64,000 bases of DNA from Vicia villosa (GCF_029867415.1 NW_026705443.1:1-64000), one strand, 5' to 3'. Counted from the stretch's first letter, positions 44,853-57,115 are shown. Made by a program: numbers and translations. Notes: generated by a model not told the origin, from the sequence alone.

Positions 44853-45672
44853 GGGATTGGATCCTCTAACTTTCAACTCTCTACCTTTCTCTAACTTTCT
44901 CTCTATCTCTCTCATAATTTACTTTCTCTCACATCTTTTTCCCTCCAAAATTAATATCATATCTCATTTGTCTTATTCATTTTTTTGCCTAAAGTTACTC
45001 TACCTTTCCCTCCATAAAGGTAGAGAATCCTTGTCCGTTCCAACGGGATTGGATCCTCTAACTTTCAACTCTCTACCTTTCTCTAACTTTCTCTCTATCT
45101 CTCTCATAATTTACTTTCTCTCACATCTTTTTCCCTCCAAAATTAATATCATATCTCATTTGTCTTATTCATTTTTTTGCCTAAAGTTACTCTACCTTTC
45201 CCTCCATAAAGGTAGAGAATCCTTGTCCGTTCCAACGGGATTGGATCCTCTAACTTTCAACTCTCTACCTTTCTCTAACTTTCTCTCTATCTCTCTCATA
45301 ATTTACTTTCTCTCACATCTTTTTCCCTCCAAAATTAATATCATATCTCATTTGTCTTATTCATTTTTTTGCCTAAAGTTACTCTACCTTTCCCTCCATA
45401 AAGGTAGAGAATCCTTGTCCGTTCCAACGGGATTGGATCCTCTAACTTTCAACTCTCTACCTTTCTCTAACTTTCTCTCTATCTCTCTCATAATTTACTT
45501 TCTCTCACATCTTTTTCCCTCCAAAATTAATATCATATCTCATTTGTCTTATTCATTTTTTTGCCTAAAGTTACTCTACCTTTCCCTCCATAAAGGTAGA
45601 GAATCCTTGTCCGTTCCAACGGGATTGGATCCTCTAACTTTCAACTCTCTACCTTTCTCTAACTTTCTCACT
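44853..45672 (+). repeat. 192-bp tandem array, 4.3 copies
   Basis: Unit starts at 44853, 45045, 45237, 45429 and 45621 (last partial). Copies look identical apart from the first junction. The unit is CT-rich and contains GGATTGGATCC and an inverted GGTAGAGA/TCTCTACC pair. Because 192 is a multiple of three, the array shows one long open frame (44785-45723), which is an artefact. TGTTCCAACA at the left border and TGTTGGAACA at the right border are inverted copies. Confidence 0.92.
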
Positions 45673-45833
45673 ATGTTGGAACATGGGACACGTGCTTTTG
45701 TCCCTGCAATTACAGTAACATGATAATTGCATAAAGAGTAGTCTTATAGCATATACAAGAGTATTCTAGTATTGAGTAATGTGTTATCTCAATATGCTAC
45801 TATTAAAAATATGTACATAGAGTATTATAGAAG

Positions 45834-46529
45834 TAGAGCTGTAAAAATGCGCTAACTTATATGGGCCGGTCTGCCAGGACCGAAAAATCATAAGGCTTGG
45901 ACTTTAAAATTAGAGCCGATATTTTTTAGGGCCTTTTTAATCTAGCCCTGAAATTCCCGTTATCTATTAGGGCTAGACGATATGAGCCGTAAATAGTCCA
46001 TTAGACCCGTATAAATAAAAAATTTTAAAAATATATATTAATATTTATATTGTCTTACTCCAAATAGTATATTCATTTTCTTCACCTCATTAAATTTTAT
46101 CTCTATTCTATTCAATCTTTCTCTTTTAAATATTATACATTAATATAATCATCATTCTTTCATCGTATTGTATTAGTTTTTATCTTATGCTAATTATTCA
46201 AGTATTATTTTATACAATTTAGACATATATTGTATTTAAAAACACATTATAGTATTTATAAGAGATAATATAGTATTTAAAAATGTATTATGTTTAAAAT
46301 AATATTATTTTAATTTAATTTATAATAAATATTATTGAGTTTTTATTTTAACTTTTTTATATAAAAAAACTCATTTAGGGTCGGGTAGTCCGAAGCCTAT
46401 CTAGGGCCGAACTCGGGTAGTAATTCTCGTGCCCATATTACACAGGGACTTTTTAGCCCAACCCTAAAAAATCCATGGCCTATCAGAGCCGGTCTGTTTA
46501 GGGCCGGGTAGCTCATTTTGACAGCTCTA
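45834..46529. mobile_element. non-autonomous hAT element, 696 bp
   Basis: Ends TAGAGCTGTAAAAATG and CATTTTGACAGCTCTA are near-perfect inverted repeats. The flanks TATAGAAG and TATAAAAG are an 8-bp duplication with one difference. GGGCCGG-rich subterminal sequence is typical of this hAT group. No transposase. Confidence 0.82.
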
Positions 46530-46691
46530 TATAAAAGCATATAGAAGAGTAATGTAGAAGCATGTATCGAGGCTAATGTGAAATCATGTATCCGATGATT
46601 AATGATTTCTAGAGAGTTTTATTATGAGAATTTCTTTATTGACCCCCTCTCTTCTTGGTCACCCTCGTTGAAATCCCGTAATTGCCTCTTT

Positions 46692-48190
46692 ACTTCGGAA
46701 ATGCATTTCCGAAGTTGAAAAAAAGACTGACTTCGAAGATGCATTTTTGAAATCACCTTTTTTTACGTAAAAAAAATATTTCGGAAATACATTTCCGAAA
46801 ACAACATTTCGGAAATGCATTTCAGAAATAATGCGTGTTATGCTGTTTAAACAAAACAACCTCCCCCCAATTCCATTTTACCCTAAAACTCAAAAGGTTT
46901 AAAAAATCTTCCCATTTGTGGATCATACTACACGAACTTGCTCGTTGTTCTACAAAGTTGCTCTACAACCTTCAAAGACTACTCAAAGACTACATTAAAA
47001 GCTTCCAAATTGTAAGTTCTCACAAACTTAAATTGTAGCATTGAAATTCATATTAGGCTTGTTAGAAATTAGGATAATGATATAGGGTTAAGTTACTATT
47101 AGTCACTTGGGTAGTTTAGATTGCAAAAATCTGATTTTGAAGCATTTAGGGAAAAAAATGAGTTTTCTGCAAAAATGGAGTCGCAGGTGTTTTCGGAAGT
47201 GCATTTTCGAAAACACCTCCCTGACCAGTTTCGGAAATGCACTTCGGAAAATGCAGTGGAACCATATCGCGGGTACCTCGACCACAAAGTTCACGATGAC
47301 ATTCGTTGGATGCCATTCAGTGACTACATTGCTGTTGTCCCATTTGAACGCATCGCGTTATACTCTGGCTGGCTGGCATGCGGGGCCAACACCATGGTGA
47401 GGTATCTCCCGGAGCGATGCATGCGGCAGTTTGGACATGTGCAGATGATACCGAGGTCATCGTTTGAGGCTGCTCCCGACATAGTTATCCGAGTGGAGCT
47501 CACTGCCATATTTGCGGACTGGGAGCATCATTTGGTCCCGGAGGAGTATCGTCGCATGCAGGCCACCTAGGAGTGGCATTGTGTAGAGGGGTATGTGACA
47601 TGGTTCTATCGGGTGTCACATCCTCTGATGACATCCGACGCTCCAAGAGCTCCTAGGCCAGCCTAGGAGGAGATCCTGGAGAGCCAGCAAGTCGAGGATG
47701 ACCATGCCATTGATCTCCTACCGATATGCCAGCGGATAGAGATGCTTGGGCGGAACGCGTTAGAGAGAGGTATCATTGATCAGGGCGGTCCAGAGGCAGT
47801 CACCGTGATGGAGAGGATGGTCGGTGATGCGGGCGATGCGACGTCATATAGAAGAGGCAGAGGAGGTCCTAGGGCATTAGGGTTAGGAATACTCAGTAGG
47901 GGGTTCCGGTTTATTTTTCTTGGATTTTATTGTATTCGGGTTGTATTTCTTGACATTCACGTACATTTTCGCACAATATTAGTATTTTATTCGGCTTGTA
48001 TATATATTATTAGTATTTTATGTTGATATGTCGTTTATTTTATTCGGTGTTTTCATTTATTTAAAAATACAGGACTAAACGTTGTTAAGGAAAACATAAA
48101 AAAAATACAATTTCTGCATATTTCGAAAGTGCACTTCCGAAAACCCCTTAAAATGTGAAAAATGTGTTTTCGGAAGTGCATTTCCGAAGT
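46692..48190. repeat. eight dispersed palindromes of the TTCGGAAATGCATTTCCGAA type
   Basis: Near 46692-46715 (perfect 24-bp palindrome), 46731-46750, 46779-46800, 46807-46828, 47186-47217, 47229-47250, 48121-48142 and 48167-48190. All lie within the 1626-bp element, mostly near the ends. Several have paired changes that keep the palindrome. Confidence 0.8.
47255..47900 (+). pseudogene. plant-mobile-domain (PMD) fragment
   Basis: Codes for VEPYRGYLDHKVHDDIRWMPF, then VVPFERIALYSGWLACG and YLPERCMRQFGHVQMIPR, then ADWEHHLVPEEYRR. After a stop at 47568-47570 the similarity continues with a WFYRVSHPLM stretch. This matches the C-terminal half of PMD / MAIN-like proteins, common passengers of plant transposons. 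The N-terminal half is absent and upstream codons are palindromic element sequence. Stops at 47568 and 47661 break it. The tail encodes ERGIIDQGG and RRGRGGPRALG. Confidence 0.75.
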
Positions 48191-48259
48191 AGGGGTATTT
48201 AGAGGTTTTCGCTGGGGATCACCCCATAGGAGGGTCAGGAAAGAAATTCTCTTTATTAT

Positions 48260-49472
48260 TCATTATAAATGAGAGTCCTCCACCATTTAATTCATAAACA
48301 AAAATAAGAGAAAAATATCAAAGAAGTCTTTTCAGTCTCCTCTAAAATGCCACCTATAGAGTGGTACAAGACAGGATTAGGCTAGGTAGACCACTAAAAC
48401 TACCGGTTATGGTCTCATTTTTTATACTTATACAGTGTATGTTAATTGATTTTTTTTAAACAAAAATTTTAAATTATTTTTAGATCAATTAAATAAAAAC
48501 ACCCATTAAAAATTTATAATAATAACAATTGTTTAAGATATATATTTTATAATTGATTAATTTAAAAACTAAAGTCATTTTAAGTTTTTCGAGATCCTGT
48601 GTAAATTTGCGATGGTTTAAGTGCAAAAAATTAATTGCTCATATTTTGTTATTATTTAATTATAATCAATATTTTTAGACCCTTTCTAACAAACAACTTA
48701 ATCGTGAAAACTTTTGGATCCTTTGCCGTAACCTGCCTTATGCTTTTAAGATCTCTAACATAAAAGAATATTTGAAATTTATTTATTTTTAAAAGAACTT
48801 TGCTAATATTTTTTAATAAAGATTTTTTTTTTTTAAAATGAGAACAAGTGTGCTTAGATGTGTTGATTGTATTATCAATTGAAAAGAAAATATATAATTT
48901 ATTGATTTTACATCTAAAAAATCTAAAACTTAAAATATATTAATCTTTAGTAAAAATATTTTTAATATATTAAAAAAATAATTCAAAGTTTCGCCTCAAG
49001 TCTCAAGATGTTATGGACCGACCCTGGTACAAGAACTTCAGATCCTTGAAGAAAAGAAGCAAAAATAGAAGAGTGAGAGAAGATTAAAGGTGAAGTGTCA
49101 TGGTTTCTTTAAATAATGTCTCAATGAGCATCAGCTATACCTATAGTAATTACTTTATTCGAAGAAAAAAATTATGATTTTTGAGCAGTAAAAAGGGAGA
49201 CTTTGTTCACATCTTTAGGTGTCTTGGATTTTGTCAAACAATGGTATATAGAACCTGCAACCCTACCAGAATGCACAACATCACAAAGTGAAGAATTAAA
49301 GAAGAAAAAAAATCACATATGCTAGGTTTTTGGGATGATTCAAAGAGTAGTCTGAAATATCTTTTTTCAAAGAATTATGAGAGCGAATACAACAAAAGAA
49401 GCATGAGAAACTCTACAACAATATTTTGAAGGAGATTCAAAGGTGAGAATAATCAAACTTATGTCTCTAACA
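48260..49472. other. unassigned AT-rich spacer
   Basis: No gene or clear element recognised. Short poly(T)/poly(A) tracts and reading frames under 60 codons only. Confidence 0.5.
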
Positions 49473-49726
49473 TTACTACGACAAGGGTCTTTAACCACCG
49501 TTAGAAAAGAGATCTCATCATAGGCGATGAACCGATGTAACGTAGGATGTGGTAGTATGTGCTATCTTTACCACCTCAGGCTGGTAACTTATCACTACGA
49601 TTGTAGAAATCAACCATACTAATCTGTTTAGGTCAGTGATTTCACCATGGTTGTTCCTTCCAACCGTAGTGAAATACTTGGCGCACAATATTTCACCACT
49701 CTTATAGATTCTAACCATGGTGATAT

Positions 49727-52700
49727 CACTACAACATTTTTTACTTTAGGCAACGGAAGAATAGACAACGGCTGGAAAACCGTAGGCTAAATGGGTAAAA
49801 GCCACGCTTATGATGCGTTGTCAGGTTTTCAAATTTTTCTTCAAAAACCGTAGCTTATTCTCTTTTAGCTACGCTTCTAAGACGTGGACGTAAAATATAC
49901 CGTCGCCTATTCTATTTAACCTACAATTTAAAATTGTGCAAATAACAAAACCGTCCCTTATTCTTTTTATACTACGGTTTGAACTTGTGGCCATAACAAA
50001 ACCGCCCCTTATTCATTATTTTAAGCTACCATAGGGAACTTATCACACCTTTTATAGCTGCCACCAATCCAATATGCATTTAATGTGTCACGTTATATGA
50101 TCTTTTGATTTTATATACATAGTTGTTTACTACTTTATTTTAAACTTATTTCTTATTGATCACATTGTCATTATATTTTACTATTCCAATGTACAAAATT
50201 ATTTAAAATAAGCATCATACAATTTAAATAATTATTTTGAAGAGAAAAAATTACTTTAAATTACATCACACAATTTAAAATAAATTATCTTGAAGAGAAA
50301 AGTTTTAAACGTTATAGTCTATTGTTTATTATTTTAATTAAATAAAAAAATTATATTGGAAATTTATTCAAAAATTAATAAAAATTTAAAAGGAGATTAG
50401 TTTTGCCCCTATCATATCTGTCATTAATGTAGTTAATAAAAATTTATTACAAAATCGATCAAATTTATTGTTAATAATTATATTATCTTTTTTAGTAAAA
50501 AAAATTATAATAATTTATCTATCTTTTCATATATTAAGATATTTTTTATTAGAGATTTTGTGTCATATAATAACATATCTTGACGGGGATTTTTTTTAGG
50601 TAAAATAAATATAAATTTATAGAAATAAAAGTTAATTTTAAAAATAATTTTGGTTAACAAGTGACCTAAAAATAAATTTTACTTTTTAAAACATATTCTT
50701 CATAAAAAAATATTTCGTAGAAACATTTTTTAAATAACAAATAAACTAACAATAATTTTTATAACAAAGTAGTTGTAAAAATTTTAATATGTAAATTTAT
50801 AGTTTATTATTTTAAAAAAAACTTTTCAACAAAAAAAAATGAATTAAAATTAAATAAAAAAATATGGTGAAAAGAATACCGATATCCACTCAAAATTCGC
50901 TGAACCCTTTCTCTTCTCTCTCTATTCGCTTTCGCTCATTCACATTCGAAACCCTTTTCTCCCTGTTCTCAGATTCATGCTACCGCAAAACCCTTTCTTT
51001 TTTCTGGCTTCCAAATAAACTTAAATGCTAGATTTCGATTATCTTCTGCACTTGGGATTGTTTTGTAACTTCATTACATCAAATTAGAGGAGAAAATGCT
51101 CAATTAGGTTTTACTTGCTATTTGTACAATACTCTTTATGAATGGGGATTCTGCACCTTTGAATACACGACCCTGGAAGTGAGGAAGGTAAGTGAAGAGC
51201 CCATGCTTTCTATTGCTGTTTTTTCACTTATTGCTTTCCATGCTTTCTTTTCTTGAAGATTTAACTCAGATGATATTTTCCATTTGTTTTTTACAATTCA
51301 AAATTTAATTTGGTTTAGTTTATTGTTTATTTTCCTCTGTTTCCATTGTTTTTACAGTTTAAGCTTTTCTTTTTTTAACAATTCAAGATTTAATTTGTTT
51401 TGGTTTAGTGTATGTTTGTTTTCCCGATGAAGCACCACCGCTACCGCGCGTTCAATAGAAGCTGGAAAGTGTAGCTTTACATTAACATGCCTTGGGATGC
51501 GATAATGGTAAGGGGAAACGCGGATCCTAACATTGTCTTAGTTTTTTATTTTCCTCTGTTTTTATCTCAGTTCTATTTTTGTTATAATGTAGCACCAATT
51601 CAATAATAGAGATTTTGATAGTACTGAAGTGTTTAATTTTTAATTGTTATTATTAATTGAATAATTGATTTATTAGGTTCTTCACAAACTAAACATGGTT
51701 GCACAAGCAGAGCTGAAGCATGGGAATGGATAGCACTTTGATGTACTTCGTGAATTATATTTCTCAAGCTTTTTCATATTTATTTGTTAACAATTGTGGT
51801 GGATTATGTTGTTATTGTGCCATGGATTGCTGCCACTAATTGAATATCACACCAATGGATTTATTGTTTTGTGATTGTCTTCATGCTTTTTCTGCATATT
51901 TTTCTTTTTCTATATCAAACTATTATTTGGTATTATGTCAAATAACAATCTCTGTATCATATGGAGTAGTTAAAATTCATTGTATCAATCTCTGAATCAT
52001 TAATTTTCTTTACACTATTTGTGTCATTGGGATTGAGAACCAATTCGATAGTTTTCATGTTGAGTTAGATTATTCACCTTTCGAATATGTAAGTTAAAGA
52101 AATTTATTAATTCATAGTTTGTTTTGAGAAAATCAATTTGAAAGGGAGCATGATATAGTTTATTTGACCTATGTTACACTTGCAGGTCGGACGGACAGGG
52201 AACCTACACTAATGTTTATAAAGCTCTAGCTCCAGACACGAGATATCACAAGAGATATAATGGCTCTAAGTTGTGATGCTATGGTACATAGCTAACGAGT
52301 TGATGATAAGTTCACTATGTTTTATAGTTGTTTCTTATGCAATAGGTGTCGGATGCAAATTGTGGTAGTTATTGTAAAATCTTTAAAATTAACTTATGAT
52401 GTTATTAATTTCGTTATTTTGTATATGGTTTATTGAGTCTGGAGTAGCATTTTCTGAAATTTTCTTTTACATTGTTTATTATTTTTTTATTCAAAGGAGG
52501 TAATAGGCAACGGTTTTATCGTGTGGCTTAAACAAAAAACGTGGACTAAAATTAATTAATATATTGTAGAATAATTAATAGACAACGGTTATATAGGTGT
52601 AGCTAAAATAAAACCGTAGTCTATAAGTAGTTCAAAAACCGCAGCCTATTCACGTATTTAGGCAACGCTTTTCTTCAACCGTGGGATAAAGTGACAAAAC

Positions 52701-52832
52701 CGTAGCTTATAAGAATAGGCAACGGCTGTTTATTCCACGCCTAGAAAACCGTAGGCTAAAGGCTTAGGCTACGGTTTTTTGATATTTAGCCACGGTTTTC
52801 TGTCATTGCCTAAACTCATTTTTGTTGTAGTG
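49727..52832. mobile_element. non-autonomous CACTA element, 3106 bp, TSD TAT
   Basis: Starts CACTACAACATTTTTT, ends AAAAATTGTTGTAGTG-like with exact CACTACAACA inverted ends, and is flanked by TAT (49724-49726 and 52833-52835). Both subterminal regions are dense in AAAACCGTAGCCTA / TAGGCTACGGTTTT words (about 49750-50030 and 52500-52800), the expected transposase-binding repeats. There is no transposase. The middle holds what looks like captured plant gene sequence with splice-like sites. Confidence 0.88.
50870..52290 (+). pseudogene. captured gene fragments incl. protein-kinase P-loop exon
   Basis: From about 50880 the base composition changes to 5'-UTR-like sequence (CTCTTCTCTCTCTATTCGC). 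A splice-donor-like GGAAGGTAAGTG lies at 51183, and an acceptor-like CACTTGCAGGTCGG near 52178-52190. The next exon-like stretch codes GQGTYTNVYKA (52193-52225), the glycine-rich ATP-binding loop of CDK-like (CDC2-related) kinases, followed by a diverged DTR...NGSKL. The rest of the kinase is absent. Exon/intron assignment upstream is uncertain. CACTA elements are known to capture host exons. Confidence 0.5.
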
Positions 52833-52983
52833 TATGTTCACTTGAGTTTATTATAACTTATCTGCAATGTTTATTTCACCAGATTCTCAATAAACATGCA
52901 ACCTTTAAATCTGATTTAGAAATCAATAATGTGACAAATTAAGTTATATTAGAAGAACAAGTTACACTCATTAATATTTTAAA

Positions 52984-53205
52984 GCTTTATACAACCCATT
53001 ATTTGTATCTTACTCTTCAACAATTAGAATTTGTTTCAATGCTTCTAATTCTTCAACTAACACTTCCTTCTCTACCAATTCATTCTACAAAGTATTAATT
53101 ACTTTGTACACAAAACTAGTAGTGAATGAAGTGATAGTAGAAGAATTAGAAGCATTGAATCAGATTCCAACCATTAAAGAGTTAGATACGAATAATAGGC
53201 TTTAG
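52984..53205. repeat. imperfect fold-back, arms about 90-100 bp
   Basis: The left arm (about 52984-53085) is the approximate inverse complement of the right arm (about 53117-53205): TTCAATGCTTCTAATTCTTC against GAAGAATTAGAAGCATTGAA is a perfect 20-bp core. The loop is about 30 bp. It lies in the decayed CACTA element, upstream of the TNP2 relic. Confidence 0.7.
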
Positions 53206-53925
53206 AAGCCTCAAAAAGCATTGACTAGTGTAAATTGTTTTCTAATATAACGTAATATTCAGTATTATTATTTTATAATTCAATTAGAAAAGTTATGTAT
53301 TTAGTGAAGGGTTGGTAAAAAAACTCAAACCGCATACACAATAATAAACTCCTCTTCTAATTAGACATGCTGGATAACAAAATGAAAGTTGTAATGTTCA
53401 AGTAATAACATTAACAATAACCATTCATGCTGAGTTTTAGATTTTGGTGTTGTTAAATTTAATATTGTTGTGAATTTTAGTATGTTGTGCGTAGTATTAT
53501 TGTGCCATTTATATTGTTTTGATTGAGTGATATTGAGATTGTTTTTAGGTTGTTGGAATGTTATATATTGTTGTGATTGAACTATATGAAGATGAAGATT
53601 GTTTTATAATTTATTGTGTTGTTGTATTGTTAAATGATTACAAGATTTTGATATAAATTTCTGAATTTATTATGGATTGTAGTTAGATGAAACTTGATAG
53701 ATTAGGTTCAGATTATGAGAAATGATTTCTTGAATATGCAGAACAAAATCTTCCAAAAAATAATCAACTCTTTTGTTGTTCTTGTGTTGTATGCGGGAAT
53801 ATCAAAAAAATTCCATAGAAAGATATGTTCTATCACCTTTGTTGTGATAGAATTTTTCAAAGTTATACAATATGGACGTGGCATGGTGAAGTGGACAAAA
53901 ATCAAAACGTGAGATCAGAAAGACA

Positions 53926-54980
53926 TGAAGTTGATGAAGATATGGATGATCGATTAGAAGATACGATCCGTGATATTTGAAAATATTCTTTTAGGTTAAA
54001 GCCCATATTTATGATACTTTAAATAATGATAAGAACGCACCTTTATATAAGGGGTGCACAAGTTTTACACAATTTTTATGATGTTAAAACTGTTTAATTT
54101 GAAGGCAAAAAGTGGGTGGACGGATACAAATTTCATGTAATTGCTTGAGTTGTTGAATTAAATGCTTCTAGATGATAATAATTTTCAAATCGTTAATATC
54201 AAATACATGCAAGCCATAATATTTGCATATTGTACATGGAAGATTATGAAAAATAGGATCAATGTCCAAAATATGGCGAGTCACGCTACAAGGTGAAGGA
54301 CAATAATGGTGATAACTATATTGATGTTAGTAAGAAGAGTCCTTTTGCTAAAGTTTTAAGATACTTGCCAATAATTTCAAGGTTGAAGAAACTTTTTGCT
54401 AATGTGAATGATGTAAAGAATATTAGATGGCGCGGAAATGAAAGAAAATATGATGGAAAGATTTTCCATGTAGTTGATTCTTTGCAATGAATGAAAATTG
54501 ATTCCCTGTTTCTAGATTTTGGCCTTGATCCAAAATAAATTAGGTTTGGGCTTGCCACTGATGGAATAGACCCTTTTGGTAATCCGAGTACTAGCCATAC
54601 TTCGTGACCTTTTATTCTCACGATGTACAACATATCTCCTTAGTTGTGCATGAAGCGCAAGTATATCTTGTTATCTATGATGATTACTAAATCAAAACAA
54701 TTTGGAAACAACATAAATATTTATCGAATCCATTAATTGAAGATTTAAAACTTTTGTGGGAGGAAGGCCTTGACGTTGATGATGCGTATTCAAGTGAAAT
54801 GTTTAAGATGCATGCCATGTTATTTTGCACCATCAACAACTTTCTTGTGTATGGTAATTTGTCTGGATACAATGTCAAGGGTCATAAAGCGTGTCCAACA
54901 TGTGAATCTAATACCTGGTTTCACCAAATTCAATTTGGAAAAAGACCGTTTTCCTTGGGAATCCGAAATTTCTAAAACCA
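53926..54980 (+). pseudogene. TNP2 (CACTA) transposase pseudogene
   Basis: The plus strand, read across frameshifts and stops, follows TNP2: EVDEDMDDRLEDTIRDI at 53926, KKWVDGYKF, then SRYKVKDNNGD at 54283, PFAKVLRYLPIISRLKKLFA and VKNIRWRGNERKYDG (54340-54450), a diverged FGLATDGIDPFGN at 54545, then LLWEEG-like DVDDAYSSEMFKMHAMLF and NLSGYNVKGHKACPTCESNTW (54754-54920). It would be the transposase of the outer element. At least ten stops or frameshifts make it non-functional. The sequence after 54980 keeps a frame to 55159 with no known similarity. Confidence 0.88.
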
Positions 54981-55779
54981 TCACACTGATTGACCTTGGC
55001 AAGACAACTTATATGAGCGAACACATTTTTCATAGTGATGAAAATCATGATTTAAATTTTGATATTTCTTCGTCACCTTCTTACGCAACACAAGTGCCTA
55101 CTTCATATGAAGTAGTTGAAAGAGATTATGTGCATGCTATTCGTAACGATCACGAATAAGTCATATGAAAAAATTAACAAGTAAATATTTTTTATTGTTT
55201 GTTAATAATGTATTGTATATTATAATTTCTAAGGTTATTTACTAACAAGTATCTATTCAATATATTAATTCAGACTCCAAAGTTTTTTGCCACATAATCA
55301 TATTTTTTTCAACATAATCTTATTTCTTCCACATCATAAAATGCTAATGTGTCAGTCTCCTCATTCATATTTTCTTTCCCTCATCAAATATCTACCATTT
55401 GCATTATTTTAATGTATTCTCACTCATATAAATGTTTTCATTTAATATTTTTCGGTACAAAATCAATTCACAATAGGTTTGGTTCACAAATGGTTTGTGT
55501 TGCTATTTCTAATCTATTCACGATTCATAAGAATACAGGTACACAAGTTAGGAATTTTGTAAAATTAAAAAATTTATATTTAAAATATATAATTTATTTC
55601 ACCACGGTTGGTTCTTTCAATCGTGGTGATATGTAGCACTCTTTCTAGTTTATTACTACGTCTAATAGACTGTGGTTGTAAGTAGCCTACTTACAACCAC
55701 ACACAACTTTACTACGGGCCATCAACTGTGATTATATCTCTTTCTCAATTGTTGTTATACATGTTCTCTGTAGTAGTAA

Positions 55780-57115
55780 CTTTTTCATTGTCTCGAAACC
55801 AGAAACATAGGTCTTTCATCTTCCGGCCTCTTGTTTGCCATTATTGAGTTGCGGGAGTTTCATGGTGGTCTTTCTTTCTTGTTAGATAGTTCTCCATCTA
55901 TTGAATTAATGGAGAATAAATGAAAAGATCTTAAGGCTGTAAAACCTGTAGTGTGTTTGCTAGTTAGATCAAGTATCGCCATCTTCTTCAAATAAGCTCG
56001 TTAGTAGTTCATGATTTTGAAATCAGAGGGATGAGTTTGTATAATTCGTAGAAATTAGAAGTTGATTCCCACGAATGACGTCAGTGATCTCTTCGAAAAA
56101 CAAAAAAAAAATGATGAATTTGAGGTCTTTGAAGCTAACTTATGTGGTGGAGAATGCTTTTTTATGCGGCAAAACAAGGGAGTTGCAAGGTTAGCACTCA
56201 AACGTCCAATTCAGTTAATGAATTCAAAAGTTATGGAGCAAGTTATGAATAAAAATATACCTGGAGGACTGTCGTGAATACATTATATATGAGAGACAGT
56301 TAGAACCACTTCACGTTTCTTGACGTGGAATGCGAGAGATATCTAACAATGGGTAGTTTCATGTACCGTGGATATTGAGTATGGGTCCCATAGTTGTAGG
56401 TGCATTGGACCCTCGGCCCTTTCATACATACACCTTTGAACCGATGATCGAGCCTACACGTGGCCCTTTCATACATACACCTTTGAACCGATGATCGAGC
56501 CTACACGTCTTTGGGTCTATAGTCGGTCCGGACTATTATGATTTCAAAAGACAACATCTTGACATCAATCAGCTACTGTTGAATGCTAGTTATCCTGGGA
56601 TAATAGAAGATGACATATTGTACTGGGGGTTCTTGTAATATAAATATTGCACTCTTGTAAATTATTTAGAACTCTGACAAGGTTGTTGATGTAATTGCAG
56701 GGACCAAACCACATGTCCCACGTTGGGACAGGCAGTATTCCAATAGTGACACATCTTCCAATTTAGATCCAACATTAACAAAAAATTTCAAACCAAATTT
56801 GCTAATATAGAGTTTTGTACATTTGAGATAGGACTAAGTCCTTGGTGTTTACATCATTTCCCAAGAAAAATAAAGGGACAACTAATTGCAAGTTTTAAAT
56901 CATCTCCAATCACACCTTTGTCGATCTGAACTGTCAAATCAAGATTGATCTGTTTATGTTCTAACTCTGCATTTTTTTTTGCCAAATTTCGAACCGTGTT
57001 TCACAAGGTTGAAGAATCAAATTCTAACCAAATGCATTTTTTTATGCATTTTTATCTAATCTAACAATTCTCTAGATCATGAGGTTATGCAGATCTATGA
57101 TGAAAAGGATGAGGC
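55780..57115. other. spacer between the CACTA relic and DUF1442 copy B
   Basis: Mostly unassigned. A 71-codon frame at 56062-56277 resembles nothing I can name. From about 56780 to 57115 it is the 3' flank of copy B, with a GGACTAAGTCCT word conserved (inverted) downstream of copy A. Confidence 0.5.
56415..56508. repeat. 47-bp tandem duplication
   Basis: Two adjacent identical copies beginning GGCCCTTTCATACATACACC (56415-56461 and 56462-56508). Confidence 0.95.

Larger units (their letters stand above)
46626..48251. mobile_element. 1626-bp element carrying a plant-mobile-domain fragment and palindromes
   Basis: Ends GAGAATTTCTTTATTGACCC and, inverted, GAGAATTTCTTTCCTGACCC; TTTATTAT flanks it directly at 46618-46625 and 48252-48259. 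The subterminal parts hold repeated TTCGGAAATGCATTTCCGAA palindromes. The middle holds a plant-mobile-domain fragment. The 8-bp duplication would fit hAT, while the capture of such a fragment is common in Mutator-like elements; I leave the superfamily open. Confidence 0.75.
49473..55779 (+). mobile_element. decayed CACTA (En/Spm-type) element with TNP2 relic
   Basis: The left end TTACTACGACAAGGG and the right end, inverted, TTACTACTACAGAGAAC resemble degenerate CACTA termini. Subterminal words such as CCACCGT, ACCATGGTGATAT and CAATCGTGGTGATAT recur at both ends. A TNP2 transposase pseudogene lies inside. A younger CACTA element (49727-52832) is inserted near the left end. I could not find a clean 3-bp duplication for the outer element, so the borders are approximate. 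Confidence 0.65.

Noticed and set aside
44785..45723. 312-codon open frame
   Set aside because: It is the 192-bp tandem array translated; 192 is divisible by three, so an open unit stays open. The same peptide block repeats.
53708..53912. Overlapping 65-codon frames on both strands
   Set aside because: No similarity to TNP2 or any family; chance frames in the decayed CACTA element.
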